Positions 52,011 to 60,992 of a stretch of DNA of 64,000 nucleotides are shown piece after piece (positions within the stretch are counted from its first letter, which is position 1; every line of letters begins with the position of its first letter). The notes beneath the pieces were generated by a model. That model made no database searches. It had not been told where the DNA came from and was given only the letters and a program-made list of their open reading frames with translations. The DNA comes from Curtobacterium sp. MMLR14_010. Lineage in GTDB: Bacteria > Actinomycetota > Actinomycetes > Actinomycetales > Microbacteriaceae. The position numbers and the translations under genes are program-made. The stretch spans positions 79,164-143,163 of the forward strand of contig NZ_MJGV01000019.1 in NCBI RefSeq assembly GCF_001865015.1, read 5' to 3'.

Positions 52011-53527
52011 GCGGCGAGCTCCGTTCCCGCGGGCAGTTCGCCCGCCATCATGAGTCCCAGGACGTCGCGCGGCGTGGTCGCCGGGACGATGCCGACGATC
52101 GCACCGCGGTACATCACGGCGATCCGGTCGGCGAGCGCGACGACCTCGTCGAGCTCGGTGGAGACGACGATCACCGGGACGCCGGTGTCGCGCGTCGCGA
52201 CGATGCGCTTGTGCACGAACTCGATCGAGCCGACGTCGATTCCACGCGTGGGCTGCGCGGCGACGAACAGGCGCAGGTCGCGGCTGAGTTCGCGGGCCAG
52301 GACGATCTTCTGCTGGTTGCCGCCGGACAGCCGACCGGCCGCGGTGGTGCGACCAGGGGTCCGGATGTCGAACTCGGCGATCTTCTCGTCGGCGAAGGTG
52401 TCGCGCTCCGCGGCCCGGATCGTGCCGGCGCGGACGAACTCGGCGGAGTCGGCGCGGTCGAGCATCAGGTTCTCCGCGATCGTGAACTCGCCGACCAGGC
52501 CGTCCTCCTTCCGGTCCTCGGGGACGAACCCGACGCCGGCGTCGAGGATCTGCTTGACGCTGCGCCCGGTGACCTCGCGGCCGTCGAGCACGATGTGGCC
52601 GGAGCGGACGGGCTCGAGGCCCATGATCGCCTCGGTGAGCTCGGTCTGGCCGTTGCCCTGCACGCCCGCGATCGCCAGGACCTCGCCACGACGGACGGTG
52701 AACGACACGTCGTCGACGAGCACGATGCCGGACGGGTCGGTCACGGTGACGTGCTCGACGACGAGGGCGTCCTCGCCCGCGGTGGCCGGGGCCTTGTCGA
52801 CGACGAGCGAGACGCTGCGGCCGACCATGAGCGCGGCGAGCTCGCCGTTGGACGCGGTGGGCGAGGCCTCGCCGACGACCTTGCCGAGCCGGATCACGGT
52901 GATGCGGTCGGCGACCTCGCGGACCTCGCGGAGCTTGTGGGTGATGAAGACGATGGCGGTGCCGGCCTCGCGGAGCTGGCGCATGATGCCCATCAGCTCG
53001 TCGGTCTCCTGCGGGGTGAGGACGGCCGTCGGCTCGTCGAACACCAGCACGGAGGCGTCGCGGGAGAGCGCCTTGATGATCTCCACGCGCTGCTGGACAC
53101 CGACGGGCAGGTCCTCGACGCGGGCGTCCGGGTCGACGTCGAAGCCGAAGCGGTCGGAGATCTCGCGGACCCGCTTCCGGGCACCGGCCAGGTCGAGGCG
53201 GCCGCCGAACGCCGTCTCCTCTTGTCCCAGCATCACGTTCTCGGCGACCGTGAACACCGGCACGAGCATGAAGTGCTGGTGCACCATGCCGATGCCCGCA
53301 CGCATCGCGTCGCCGGGACCGTCGAACGCCTGGACGACGTCGTCCAGCAGGATCTCGCCCTCGTCGGCCTGGTACATGCCGTAGAGGACGTTCATCAGCG
53401 TCGACTTGCCGGCACCGTTCTCACCGAGCAGGCAGTGGACCTCGCCGGGCTCGACGGTGATGGAGATGTGGTCGTTCGCCACCAGGGGGCCGAACCGCTT
53501 CGTGATGTCGCGGAGTTCGAGCTTCAT
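52007..53527 (-). CDS. Nucleoside ABC importer ATPase (two ATP-binding domains)
   Basis: A 506-residue fused ATPase of the RbsA/MglA/NupO type. The first domain has Walker A GENGAGKST at 35-43, the signature LPVGVQQRVEIIKAL near 140 and Walker B VLVFDEPTAVLTP near 160. The second domain has the usual degenerate Walker A (GVQGNGQTE near 285) and signature LSGGNQQKIVLAREL near 403. It energises the two permeases encoded downstream with 4-base overlaps. A hairpin between this gene and the BMP gene may lower its expression relative to the binding protein. Confidence 0.93.
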   Translation of the reverse strand: MKLELRDITKRFGPLVANDHISITVEPGEVHCLLGENGAGKSTLMNVLYGMYQADEGEILLDDVVQAFDGPGDAMRAGIGMVHQHFMLVPVFTVAENVMLGQEETAFGGRLDLAGARKRVREISDRFGFDVDPDARVEDLPVGVQQRVEIIKALSRDASVLVFDEPTAVLTPQETDELMGIMRQLREAGTAIVFITHKLREVREVADRITVIRLGKVVGEASPTASNGELAALMVGRSVSLVVDKAPATAGEDALVVEHVTVTDPSGIVLVDDVSFTVRRGEVLAIAGVQGNGQTELTEAIMGLEPVRSGHIVLDGREVTGRSVKQILDAGVGFVPEDRKEDGLVGEFTIAENLMLDRADSAEFVRAGTIRAAERDTFADEKIAEFDIRTPGRTTAAGRLSGGNQQKIVLARELSRDLRLFVAAQPTRGIDVGSIEFVHKRIVATRDTGVPVIVVSTELDEVVALADRIAVMYRGAIVGIVPATTPRDVLGLMMAGELPAGTELAA

Positions 53528-53572
53528 GTCGGTCTTTTCAGTTCCTGTCGCGGGTGGTGCGGAGCGCACGAA

Positions 53573-53602
53573 TGCGGGCGGAGGAGTGATCCCCCGCCCG
53601 CA
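53573..53602 (-). terminator. Intercistronic hairpin between the BMP and ATPase genes
   Basis: TGCGGGCGG (53573-53581) pairs with CCGCCCGCA (53594-53602), ten bases after the BMP stop. It may be a partial terminator or an RNA-stabilising structure that keeps the binding protein in excess. Confidence 0.55.
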
Positions 53603-53611
53603 CCGGTCGTG

Positions 53612-54685
53612 CTACTTGACGGTCGCCTTCGTGGCGACCTTGATCGAGCCGTCGATGATGCCGGCCTTGATGTCGTCCAGCTCGCCCTGCAGGCCCTTGT
53701 CGACCTTCGACTCGTAGTCGTGGAAGGGGGCGATGCCGACGCCGTCGTTCTCCAGCGTGCCGACGTACGGGGTCTTCGAGAAGTCGCCCTTGGCGGCCTG
53801 CTCGACGACGTCCTTCGTGGCGGGCTTCATGCCCTTCTCCACCGAGGTGAAGGCGATGTCCTTGTAGCGGGGGTCGGCCTCGTAGAGGTCGCTGTCCGCG
53901 CCGACCAGCACGGAGCCGTTGTCGGCGTCCTTGATGGCCTCTGCGGCGCTCTGGTAGATCGGGCCACCGACGGGCAGGATCACGTCGGCGTCCTGGTCGA
54001 GGAGCGACTGCGCGACCGACTTGGCCTGCGTGCCGGCCTCGAAGCCACCGGTGAAGGAGCCCTTCTGGCTGTCCTCGTCCCAGCCGACGACCTTGACGTC
54101 CTTCTTCTTCTGTTCGTTGTAGTACTTGACGCCGTCCGCGAAGCCGTCCATGAAGATGGTGACGGTCGGGATCTGCATGCCACCGAAGGTGCCGACGGTG
54201 CCGGTCTTCGAGTAGGACGCCGCCGCGTAGCCGGCGAGGAACGCGGCCTGCGAGGTGTCGAACGTGATCGGCTTGACGTTCTTGGCGTCGATCGAGTTGT
54301 CGTCGATGATCGCGAAGTTCGTGTCGGGGTTCGCGGCCGCCTGCTTCTTCGTCGCCGCGGCGAGGTTGAAGCCGACGGTGACGACGAGGTTGCAGTTCTG
54401 CGTGACGAGCTGCTGGATGTTCGAGTCGTAGACGGTGGCGTCCTTCGACTCGGCCTTCTTGTACTGGGAGCCGAGATCGTCAGCAGCCGAGACCATGCCC
54501 TCGAAGCCGAGCTGGTTGAAGGACTTGTCGTCGAAGCCGCCGGCGTCGGAGACCATGCACGGCAGGAAGTCGGACTTCTTCGACGTCGCGGTGCTGGACG
54601 GGGCTGCCGAGCAGCCGGCGAGCACGGCGACGGTGCCGACGAGCGCGAGACCGCTCATGGCGATCTGACGGGTACGAGATGACAC
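53612..54685 (-). CDS. BMP-family substrate-binding lipoprotein, probable nucleoside receptor
   Basis: A 357-residue lipoprotein with lipobox VLAGC (Cys25). The mature part shows the BMP signatures SDAGGFDDKSFNQLGFEG near 46-63, NLVVTVGFNLAAAT near 98, IIDDNSID near 125 and VGTFGGMQIPTVTIFMDGFA near 165. BMP/PnrA-like proteins bind purine and pyrimidine nucleosides. The GTG at 54685 is preceded by GGAGGAAC at good distance. It is the first gene of the import operon, with a candidate promoter TACTGT at 54742-54747 and GTAAC-type repeats further upstream. Confidence 0.93.
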   Translation of the reverse strand: MSSRTRQIAMSGLALVGTVAVLAGCSAAPSSTATSKKSDFLPCMVSDAGGFDDKSFNQLGFEGMVSAADDLGSQYKKAESKDATVYDSNIQQLVTQNCNLVVTVGFNLAAATKKQAAANPDTNFAIIDDNSIDAKNVKPITFDTSQAAFLAGYAAASYSKTGTVGTFGGMQIPTVTIFMDGFADGVKYYNEQKKKDVKVVGWDEDSQKGSFTGGFEAGTQAKSVAQSLLDQDADVILPVGGPIYQSAAEAIKDADNGSVLVGADSDLYEADPRYKDIAFTSVEKGMKPATKDVVEQAAKGDFSKTPYVGTLENDGVGIAPFHDYESKVDKGLQGELDDIKAGIIDGSIKVATKATVK

Positions 54686-54796
54686 GGGTGGGTTCCTCCG
54701 GGGAGCTTGGCCCGGTCACTGCGCACCGGGCGATCGTGGCGACAGTACACGACCGCCTGGCCGGTACAGGACCCCTCGGGACCGCCCTGTGGATCG

Positions 54797-54834
54797 GTTA
54801 CGGGATCGCGACCGCGCCGTAACGCGCCCGTAAC
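54797..54834. promoter_or_regulatory. Three GTAAC/GTTAC repeats upstream of the nucleoside importer operon
   Basis: GTTACGG at 54797-54803 and CCGTAAC at 54817-54823 and 54828-54834. The last two are direct repeats 11 bases apart, one helical turn, and the first is inverted to them. They lie about 60-100 bases upstream of the likely start of transcription of the BMP gene. The layout resembles GTAAC direct-repeat boxes bound by MtrA-type regulators; this identity is only a suggestion. Confidence 0.4.
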
Positions 54835-54858
54835 GCAGGGCCCGCGAACGGTGGAGCG

Positions 54859-55971
54859 CTACAGGACGTCGTCCCGCCCGCTGATCTTCAGCGCGTCCAC
54901 CACGCCCTTGACGCGCTGGGCGTTCGCGCTCGTCGTGACGAGGAGCGCGTCCGGGGTGTCCACGACGACGATGTCCTCCACCCCGATGAGCGAGATGAGC
55001 CGCTGGCTGTGCGAGACGACGATGCCGCTGGAGGAGTCCGCGAGGATCCTGGCGCCGTCGCCGAGGACGGCCAGGTGGTTCGCGAGCCCGCCGGACTGCA
55101 GCTTGGCGAGGGAGGCGAAATCGCCCACGTCGTCCCAGTCGAAGTCCCCGGGGACCACGGCCAGGCGACCGGCAGCGGCTGCGGGCTCGGCGACCGAGTA
55201 GTCGATCGCGATCTTCTTCAGCTCCGGCCACACGGCGTCCACGACGGCTCCGCGCGAGGAGGTGTCCCACGCGGCGGCGAGCTCCTCGATGCCGGCGAGG
55301 AGCTTCGGCTCGTTGCGGCCGATCTCCTCGAGCAGCACGTCGGCGCGGGAGATGAACATGCCGGCGTTCCAGAGGTAGTTGCCGTCCTCCAGGTACGCCG
55401 AGGCGGTGTCCAGGTCGGGCTTCTCGACGAACGCGGTCACCGCGTGCGCCTGCGGGGCGGACTCGATGCCGAGTGAGGCGCCGACGTGGATGTAGCCGAA
55501 GCCGATCGCGGGCTCGGAGGGCGTGATGCCGATCGTGGTGACGTACCCGGCGCGGGCGGCGGCCACGGCCTCGGCGACGGAGCGGCGGAAGCCCCTGGCG
55601 TCACCGATCACGTGGTCGGCGGCGAAGGAGCCGATGACGACGTCGGGCTCACGGCGGTGCAGGATCGCCGCGGCGAGGCCGATGGCCGCCGTGGAGTCCT
55701 TCGGTTCGCTCTCGAGCACGACGTTGTGGTCCTGCACACCGGGCAGCTGCGACTCGACGGCGACGCGGTGCGCCCGACCGGTCACGACCATGATCCGTCC
55801 CTCGCCGGCCAGCGGTGCGAGCCGGTCCCACGTCTGGCGGAGGAGCGAGGTGCCCGACCCGGTCAGGTCGTGCAGGAACTTGGGGGCGTCGGCACGCGAG
55901 AGCGGCCAGAGACGGGAACCGATGCCGCCGGCCGGGATGATCGCGTAGAAGTCGTCGAGGGGGTCTGCCAC
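54859..55971 (-). CDS. manC: Mannose-1-phosphate guanylyltransferase
   Basis: A 370-residue nucleotidyltransferase making GDP-mannose from mannose-1-phosphate and GTP. It shows IIPAGGIGSRLWPLSR near 10-25, FLHDLTGSGTSLLRQTW near 31-47, SFAADHVIGD near 115 and FVEKPDLDTA near 182. It is the short form without an isomerase domain. I chose the GTG at 55971 because it lies six bases after TAGGTT; a GTG two codons upstream touches the -10 box. The mannosyltransferase gene next to it is divergent and probably uses the product. Confidence 0.92.
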   Translation of the reverse strand: MADPLDDFYAIIPAGGIGSRLWPLSRADAPKFLHDLTGSGTSLLRQTWDRLAPLAGEGRIMVVTGRAHRVAVESQLPGVQDHNVVLESEPKDSTAAIGLAAAILHRREPDVVIGSFAADHVIGDARGFRRSVAEAVAAARAGYVTTIGITPSEPAIGFGYIHVGASLGIESAPQAHAVTAFVEKPDLDTASAYLEDGNYLWNAGMFISRADVLLEEIGRNEPKLLAGIEELAAAWDTSSRGAVVDAVWPELKKIAIDYSVAEPAAAAGRLAVVPGDFDWDDVGDFASLAKLQSGGLANHLAVLGDGARILADSSSGIVVSHSQRLISLIGVEDIVVVDTPDALLVTTSANAQRVKGVVDALKISGRDDVL

Positions 55972-55977
55972 AGCCAC

Positions 55978-55983
55978 AACCTA
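55978..55983 (-). promoter_or_regulatory. Leaderless -10 box for manC
   Basis: TAGGTT on the minus strand ends six bases before the GTG at 55971 and directly abuts the alternative GTG at 55977. Confidence 0.45.
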
Positions 55984-56110
55984 TCGGTGTTCCCGGGAGG
56001 ACCCTGAGGGCTTCCCGCACCGATCCCGCATCCGTTCACCGGCAGAGCGCCGCCCGTTCACGTCCCCACCCCCCGCCAGGACACGTGGCCCGCGCAGCAT
56101 CGGAGACGCC

Positions 56111-57349
56111 ATGAACGCACGCAGCGTGGAGCGCGGCACGTCCCAACGGACCGTCGCCGTCGTGACCGAGAGCTTCCTGCCCACCCTCAACGGCGTGACC
56201 ACCAGCGTCCTGGCGGTCCTCGACCACCTGGAGCGCCGTGGCCACCGCGCGGTCGTGATCGCGCCGGACACCCCGGGGCTCGCGCAGTTCCGGTCCAGGA
56301 CGGAGATCGAGCGGCATCGCTCCTTCGACGTCCACCGGGTCCCGGCCGTCGCGTACCGCCAGTTCCCGGTCGCCCTCCCCCATCCGGTCCTCGACACGAT
56401 CCTCGCCGCCTCCGGCGCCGACGTCCTGCACGCCGCCAGTCCGTTCCTGCTCGGCGGGCGCGCGATCACGGCGGCCGGGAGGCTCGGCATCCCCTCCGTC
56501 GCCGTCTTCCAGACCGACGTGGCCGGGTTCGCCCGCCGCAACGGCCTGACCGCGACCGTCCCGTTGGTGCGGAGGATCCTCGGCCGCATCCACGCCGGGG
56601 CGTCGCTGACGCTCGCCCCGTCGAGCGCCACCGCCGCGATGCTCGAGGCCGAGGGCGTGCCGCGCGTCGCCCGGTGGGGGCGCGGCGTCGACACCGCCCT
56701 GTTCCACCCGGCCCGTCGCCGCACCGCGCACGTCCGGGCGATGCGGCGGCGGATCGCCCCGCACGGCGAGACCATCGTCGGCTACGTGGGCCGGCTGGCA
56801 CCGGAGAAGGAGGTCGAGCGGCTCGCGGACCTGGGCGGCGTCCCGGGCATCCGGATCGTGGTCGCAGGAGGCGGGCCCTCCCGGCAGTTCCTGGAGCGAC
56901 GACTCCGCCACCTGGACGTGACGTTCACCGGGCCGCTCCGCGGGGACGCCCTCGCCGACACGTACGCGGCGCTCGACGTGTTCGTGCACACCGGCCCCGC
57001 CGAGACCTTCGGGCAGACCCTGCAGGAGGCCCACGCCGCGGGGCTCCCGGTCGTGGCACCGGCGTCGGGCGGGCCGCTCGACCTCGTCGCCCCCGGGCTC
57101 GACGGCGAGCTCTACGACCCGGACGACGCGGACGGGCTCCGGGCCGCGGTGGTCGGGCTGCACCTGGACCGCTCCCGAGCCGAGCGGATGGGGTCGGCCG
57201 GTCGGCTCCGGGTCGAGGGCACGACGTGGGAGGCGGTCGGCGACGAGCTGCTCGCGCACCACCAGACGGCACGGCACATCGGTGTCCCGCCGACCGCGAC
57301 CAGGGGTGTCCGGGCGGGGTGGAACGAGAAGGTCAGCGGTCGGTCGTAG
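56111..57349 (+). CDS. GT4 alpha-mannosyltransferase, MgtA/PimB-like
   Basis: A 412-residue GT-B enzyme. It opens with VAVVTESFLPTLNGVTTSV near 14-32, has HAASPFLLGGRA near 103, a donor-side VGYVGRLAPEKEVERL near 222 and GPAETFGQTLQEAHAAGLPV near 295 (E-x7-E). These match GDP-mannose-dependent alpha-mannosyltransferases of actinobacterial glycolipid and lipoglycan synthesis. manC beside it supplies GDP-mannose. The ATG at 56111 follows GGAGACGCC. Its stop codon is part of the TAGGAT box of the next operon. Exact acceptor unknown. Confidence 0.88.
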   Translation: MNARSVERGTSQRTVAVVTESFLPTLNGVTTSVLAVLDHLERRGHRAVVIAPDTPGLAQFRSRTEIERHRSFDVHRVPAVAYRQFPVALPHPVLDTILAASGADVLHAASPFLLGGRAITAAGRLGIPSVAVFQTDVAGFARRNGLTATVPLVRRILGRIHAGASLTLAPSSATAAMLEAEGVPRVARWGRGVDTALFHPARRRTAHVRAMRRRIAPHGETIVGYVGRLAPEKEVERLADLGGVPGIRIVVAGGGPSRQFLERRLRHLDVTFTGPLRGDALADTYAALDVFVHTGPAETFGQTLQEAHAAGLPVVAPASGGPLDLVAPGLDGELYDPDDADGLRAAVVGLHLDRSRAERMGSAGRLRVEGTTWEAVGDELLAHHQTARHIGVPPTATRGVRAGWNEKVSGRS

Positions 57350-57352
57350 GAT
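57347..57352 (+). promoter_or_regulatory. Probable -10 box of the sdh operon
   Basis: TAGGAT fits TANNNT and overlaps the stop codon of the mannosyltransferase gene. It gives a leader of about 68 bases before sdhC. Confidence 0.45.
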
Positions 57353-57425
57353 GGGGAGTGTTCCACACGAACACGACGGCAACGGCGCGCCGATCGGTGC
57401 GCCTGTCCCAACGGAAGGCGAGCTC

Positions 57426-57869
57426 ATGGCCGAGCAGACCACAGGTACAGCGACAGCTGAACCGCAGGTGACCATCGATGCGCCGCGCGCGCGGACCTTC
57501 CAGGGGACGCTCTACCGCGGCAGCACCGGCATGTGGTCGTGGGTCCTCCACCGGATCACCGGCGTCGCGATCTACTTCTTCCTGCTCGTGCACATCCTCG
57601 ACACCGCGCTGGTCCGTCTGTCACCAGAGGCCTACAACGCGGTCATCGGGACGTACAAGACCCCGATCATGAACCTCGGCGAGATCGGCCTCGTGATGGC
57701 CATCGTCTTCCACGCGTTCAACGGGCTGCGGATCATCCTGATCGACTTCTGGTCCAAGGGGCCGAAGTACCAGCGCGCGATGTTCTGGATCGTCCTCGTC
57801 CTCTGGGCCGTGGCGATCGCGGGCTTCCTGCCGCGCCAGCTCATGAACCTCGTCGCCGACTTCAACTGA
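57426..57869 (+). CDS. sdhC: Succinate dehydrogenase cytochrome b556 subunit
   Basis: A 147-residue membrane anchor with three helices (about 40-60, 75-100, 118-138). The family signature WSWVLHRITGVAIYFFLLVH lies at about 37-56 and includes the haem-region His; HAFNGLRIILIDF follows near 96. The ATG at 57426 has GGAAGGCGAGCT upstream. It is first of sdhC-sdhD-sdhA-sdhB, the TCA-cycle enzyme that passes electrons from succinate to the quinone pool. An in-frame upstream extension overlaps the promoter and was not used. Confidence 0.93.
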   Translation: MAEQTTGTATAEPQVTIDAPRARTFQGTLYRGSTGMWSWVLHRITGVAIYFFLLVHILDTALVRLSPEAYNAVIGTYKTPIMNLGEIGLVMAIVFHAFNGLRIILIDFWSKGPKYQRAMFWIVLVLWAVAIAGFLPRQLMNLVADFN

Positions 57870-57882
57870 TCAGGGGCCACCG

Positions 57883-58329
57883 ATGACCACCGAGACCGTC
57901 GCTCCTCCTCGTAGTCCCGAGGCCGCCCGCCGCACCACCAACTGGGAGAAGTGGGGCTGGATCTACATGCGCGCCTCCGGCGTGCTCCTGGTCGTGCTGA
58001 TCTTCGGCCACCTGTTCGTCAACATGGTGGCGGGCGAGGGCGTCAAGCAGATCGACTTCGCGTTCGTGGCCGGCAAGTGGGCCAACCCGTTCTGGCAGGT
58101 GTGGGACACCCTCATGCTGTGGCTCGCGCTGATCCACGGCTCGAACGGCATGCGCACCATCGTCAACGACTACGTGGCGAAGCCAGCCGTCCGGAAGACG
58201 CTGCTCGTCGCGATCCTGGTCGCGTGCGTGCTGCTCATCGTCCTCGGCACGCTCGTCTGCTGGACCTTCGACCCGTGCCCCGCCGGCGCCGCCGCTGCGG
58301 ACCTGCCGTCGTTCTGCCCGGCCCAGTAG
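57883..58329 (+). CDS. sdhD: Succinate dehydrogenase hydrophobic anchor subunit
   Basis: A 148-residue anchor protein with three membrane helices (about 25-45, 65-85, 105-130). [20 protein letters not shown] near 25-44 and [15 protein letters not shown] near 84-98 match actinobacterial SdhD. The ATG follows AGGGG by six bases, 13 bases after sdhC. Two Cys-rich segments at the C-terminus (CWTFDPCP and FCPAQ) are a small peculiarity. Confidence 0.92.
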   Translation: MTTETVAPPRSPEAARRTTNWEKWGWIYMRASGVLLVVLIFGHLFVNMVAGEGVKQIDFAFVAGKWANPFWQVWDTLMLWLALIHGSNGMRTIVNDYVAKPAVRKTLLVAILVACVLLIVLGTLVCWTFDPCPAGAAAADLPSFCPAQ

Positions 58330-58379
58330 CCGCACGCGCGATCGCCCGCTCCAGCTCCGCTCTCGATCGAAAGACCCCT

Positions 58380-60173
58380 GTGCCCGACATCACCGTCCAC
58401 CACCACCAGTTCGACATCGTCATCATCGGCGCAGGAGGCGCCGGCATGCGCGCCGCGATCGAGGCCGGCCCGAAGGCCAACACCGCCGTGATCTCGAAGC
58501 TCTACCCGACCCGCTCCCACACGGGTGCGGCGCAGGGCGGCATGGCGGCGGCGCTCGCCAACGTCGAAGAGGACTCCTGGGAGTGGCACACCTTCGACAC
58601 GATCAAGGGCGGCGACTACCTGGTCGACCAGGACGCCGCCGAGATCCTCGCGAAGGAAGCGATCGACGCCGTCATCGACCTCGAGAACATGGGCCTGCCG
58701 TTCAACCGCACGCCAGAGGGCAAGATCGACCAGCGCCGTTTCGGTGGCCACACCCGCGACCACGGCAAGGCCCCGGTCCGCCGTGCGTGCTACGCCGCCG
58801 ACCGCACCGGCCACATGATCCTGCAGACGCTGTTCCAGAACTGCGTCAAGCTCGGCGTGAACTTCTTCAACGAGTACTACGCGCTCGACCTCATCATGGT
58901 CGACGTCGTCGGCGAGGACGGCGTCACCCGCAAGCAGCCGGCCGGCGTCGTCGCGTTCGAGCTCTCGACCGGTGAGCTGCACGTCTTCCACGCGAAGGCG
59001 ATGATCTTCGCCACCGGCGGCTTCGGCAAGATGTACAAGACCACGTCGAATGCCCACACCCTGACCGGCGACGGCGTCGGCATCGTGTGGCGCACGGGCC
59101 TGCCGCTCGAGGACATGGAGTTCTTCCAGTTCCACCCGACCGGGCTCGCGGGCCTCGGCATCCTGCTGACCGAGGGCGCCCGCGGCGAGGGCGCGATCCT
59201 CCGCAACGCCTCGGGTGAGCGCTTCATGGAGCGCTACGCCCCCACGATCAAGGACCTCGCCCCGCGTGACATCGTCGCCAGGTGCATGGTGCAGGAAGTG
59301 GCCGAGGGCCGCGGCGCCGGGCCGAACAAGGACTACGTCCTGCTCGACTGCACGCACCTGGGCGCCGAGGTCCTCGAGACCAAGCTCCCCGACATCACCG
59401 AGTTCGCCCGCACCTACCTCGGCGTGGACCCGGTCGTCGAGCCCGTGCCCGTGATGCCGACCGCGCACTACGCGATGGGCGGCATCCCGACGAACACGAA
59501 CGCCGAGGTCCTCAGCGACAACGACACCGTCGTGCCCGGCATGTACGCCGCCGGCGAGTGCGCCTGCGTCTCGGTCCACGGGTCGAACCGCCTCGGCACG
59601 AACTCGCTCCTCGACATCAACGTCTTCGGCAAGCGCTCGGGCAACAACGCCGCCGAGTGGGTCCAGACGGCCGAGTTCCTCCCCCTGCCCGAGGACCCCG
59701 CGGCGAACGTCCGCGGCATGCTCGAGCAGTTCCGCGCCTCCACCGGCACCGAGCGGGTCGCAGCACTCCGCAAGGAGCTGCAGGAGGAGATGGACAAGAA
59801 CGCGCAGGTGTTCCGCACCGACGACTCCCTGGCGCGCGTCACCGAGACCATCCACACGCTCCGCAACCGGTTCATGCACGTCTCCGTGCAGGACAAGGGC
59901 AAGCGCTTCAACACCGAGCTGCTCGAAGCCGTCGAGCTCGGGTTCCTGCTCGACCTCGCCGAGGTCGTCGTCTACTCCGCCCGGAACCGCAAGGAGTCGC
60001 GCGGCGGCCACATGCGCGACGACTTCCCCAAGCGCGACGACGAGAACTACATGAAGCACACCATGGCCTACCTGACGGGCGACCCGCACTCGTCCCTCGC
60101 CGACGACCACATCACGCTCGACTGGAAGCCCGTCGTCATGACGCGCTACGAGCCGATGGAGAGGAAGTACTGA
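58380..60173 (+). CDS. sdhA: Succinate dehydrogenase flavoprotein subunit
   Basis: A 597-residue flavoprotein. It has the FAD-binding [16 protein letters not shown] near 15-30, the flavinylation region [16 protein letters not shown] with the His linked to FAD near 50, the active-site QFHPTGLAG near 255, and [20 protein letters not shown] near 120-139. [15 protein letters not shown] near 360 and [15 protein letters not shown] near 400 complete the family set. The GTG at 58380 follows GAAAG. Its stop overlaps the sdhB start by one base (TGATG). Confidence 0.96.
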   Translation: MPDITVHHHQFDIVIIGAGGAGMRAAIEAGPKANTAVISKLYPTRSHTGAAQGGMAAALANVEEDSWEWHTFDTIKGGDYLVDQDAAEILAKEAIDAVIDLENMGLPFNRTPEGKIDQRRFGGHTRDHGKAPVRRACYAADRTGHMILQTLFQNCVKLGVNFFNEYYALDLIMVDVVGEDGVTRKQPAGVVAFELSTGELHVFHAKAMIFATGGFGKMYKTTSNAHTLTGDGVGIVWRTGLPLEDMEFFQFHPTGLAGLGILLTEGARGEGAILRNASGERFMERYAPTIKDLAPRDIVARCMVQEVAEGRGAGPNKDYVLLDCTHLGAEVLETKLPDITEFARTYLGVDPVVEPVPVMPTAHYAMGGIPTNTNAEVLSDNDTVVPGMYAAGECACVSVHGSNRLGTNSLLDINVFGKRSGNNAAEWVQTAEFLPLPEDPAANVRGMLEQFRASTGTERVAALRKELQEEMDKNAQVFRTDDSLARVTETIHTLRNRFMHVSVQDKGKRFNTELLEAVELGFLLDLAEVVVYSARNRKESRGGHMRDDFPKRDDENYMKHTMAYLTGDPHSSLADDHITLDWKPVVMTRYEPMERKY

Positions 60174-60943
60174 TGACCGACACCCTGGTCTCCGACGCCC
60201 CCCGCACCGACGCGGCCACCGCTCCTCCCGGGTCCTTCCCGGTCACCGTGATCGTCCGGCGGTTCGACCCGGACGTCGACGACGAGCCGCGCTGGCAGGA
60301 CTTCGACGTCATGATGCTGCCGACCGACCGCATCCTCGACGCCCTGCACCAGATCAAGTGGGAGCAGGACGGCTCGCTGACCTTCCGTCGCTCCTGCGCG
60401 CACGGCGTGTGCGGCTCCGACGCGATGCGCATCAACGGCCGCAACCGTCTGGCGTGCAAGACCCTGATCAAGGACCTCGACGTCTCGAAGCCGATCTACG
60501 TCGAGGCCATCAAGGGCCTGCCGCTGGAGAAGGACCTCGTCGTCGACATGGAGCCCTTCTTCAAGTCGTTCCGCGACGTCCAGCCGTTCCTGCAGGCCTC
60601 GAAGGCGCCGGAGCCCGGCAAGGAGCGTGTGCAGTCAGTCGCCGAGCGCGCGCGCTTCGACGACACCACCAAGTGCATCCTCTGCGCCGCGTGCACGTCG
60701 TCCTGCCCGGTGTTCTGGACCGACGGCCAGTACTTCGGCCCGGCGGCGATCGTGAACGCGCACCGGTTCATCTTCGACTCCCGCGACGACGCCGCCGACG
60801 TCCGCCTCGACATCCTCAACGACAAGGAGGGCGTCTGGCGCTGCCGCACGACCTTCAACTGCACCGACGCCTGCCCGCGTGGCATCCAGGTGACGAAGGC
60901 CATCGCCGAGGTCAAGCAGGCGGTCATGCGGGGTCGGGCGTAG
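60173..60943 (+). CDS. sdhB: Succinate dehydrogenase iron-sulphur subunit
   Basis: A 256-residue protein that relays electrons from SdhA through three clusters. The [2Fe-2S] ligands lie in RRSCAHGVCGSDAM near 71-84 and NRLACKT near 90; the [4Fe-4S] and [3Fe-4S] ligands lie in CILCAACTSSCPVFW near 163-177 and CTDACPRGIQ near 226-235. The first 20 residues form an Ala/Pro-rich extension. It closes the operon; the next gene has its own likely promoter. Confidence 0.96.
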   Translation: MTDTLVSDAPRTDAATAPPGSFPVTVIVRRFDPDVDDEPRWQDFDVMMLPTDRILDALHQIKWEQDGSLTFRRSCAHGVCGSDAMRINGRNRLACKTLIKDLDVSKPIYVEAIKGLPLEKDLVVDMEPFFKSFRDVQPFLQASKAPEPGKERVQSVAERARFDDTTKCILCAACTSSCPVFWTDGQYFGPAAIVNAHRFIFDSRDDAADVRLDILNDKEGVWRCRTTFNCTDACPRGIQVTKAIAEVKQAVMRGRA

Positions 60944-60979
60944 GCCCCGTGCGACCAGCACCGGCAGAGGTCGGCCCAC

Positions 60980-60985
60980 TAGGCT
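60980..60985 (+). promoter_or_regulatory. Leaderless -10 box for the TNT-domain gene
   Basis: TAGGCT ends seven bases before the ATG at 60993, so the gene is separated from the sdh operon. Confidence 0.5.
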
Positions 60986-60992
60986 CCCGCTC

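Noticed and set aside
52211..54682. An 823-codon open frame on the plus strand across the ATPase and BMP genes
   Set aside because: Antisense composition (His, Asp, Val, Leu and Arg repeats) with no recognisable domain; it spans two real genes and the gap between them.
58170..60110. A 646-codon open frame opposite sdhA
   Set aside because: Antisense shadow. sdhA has full family motifs and operon context.
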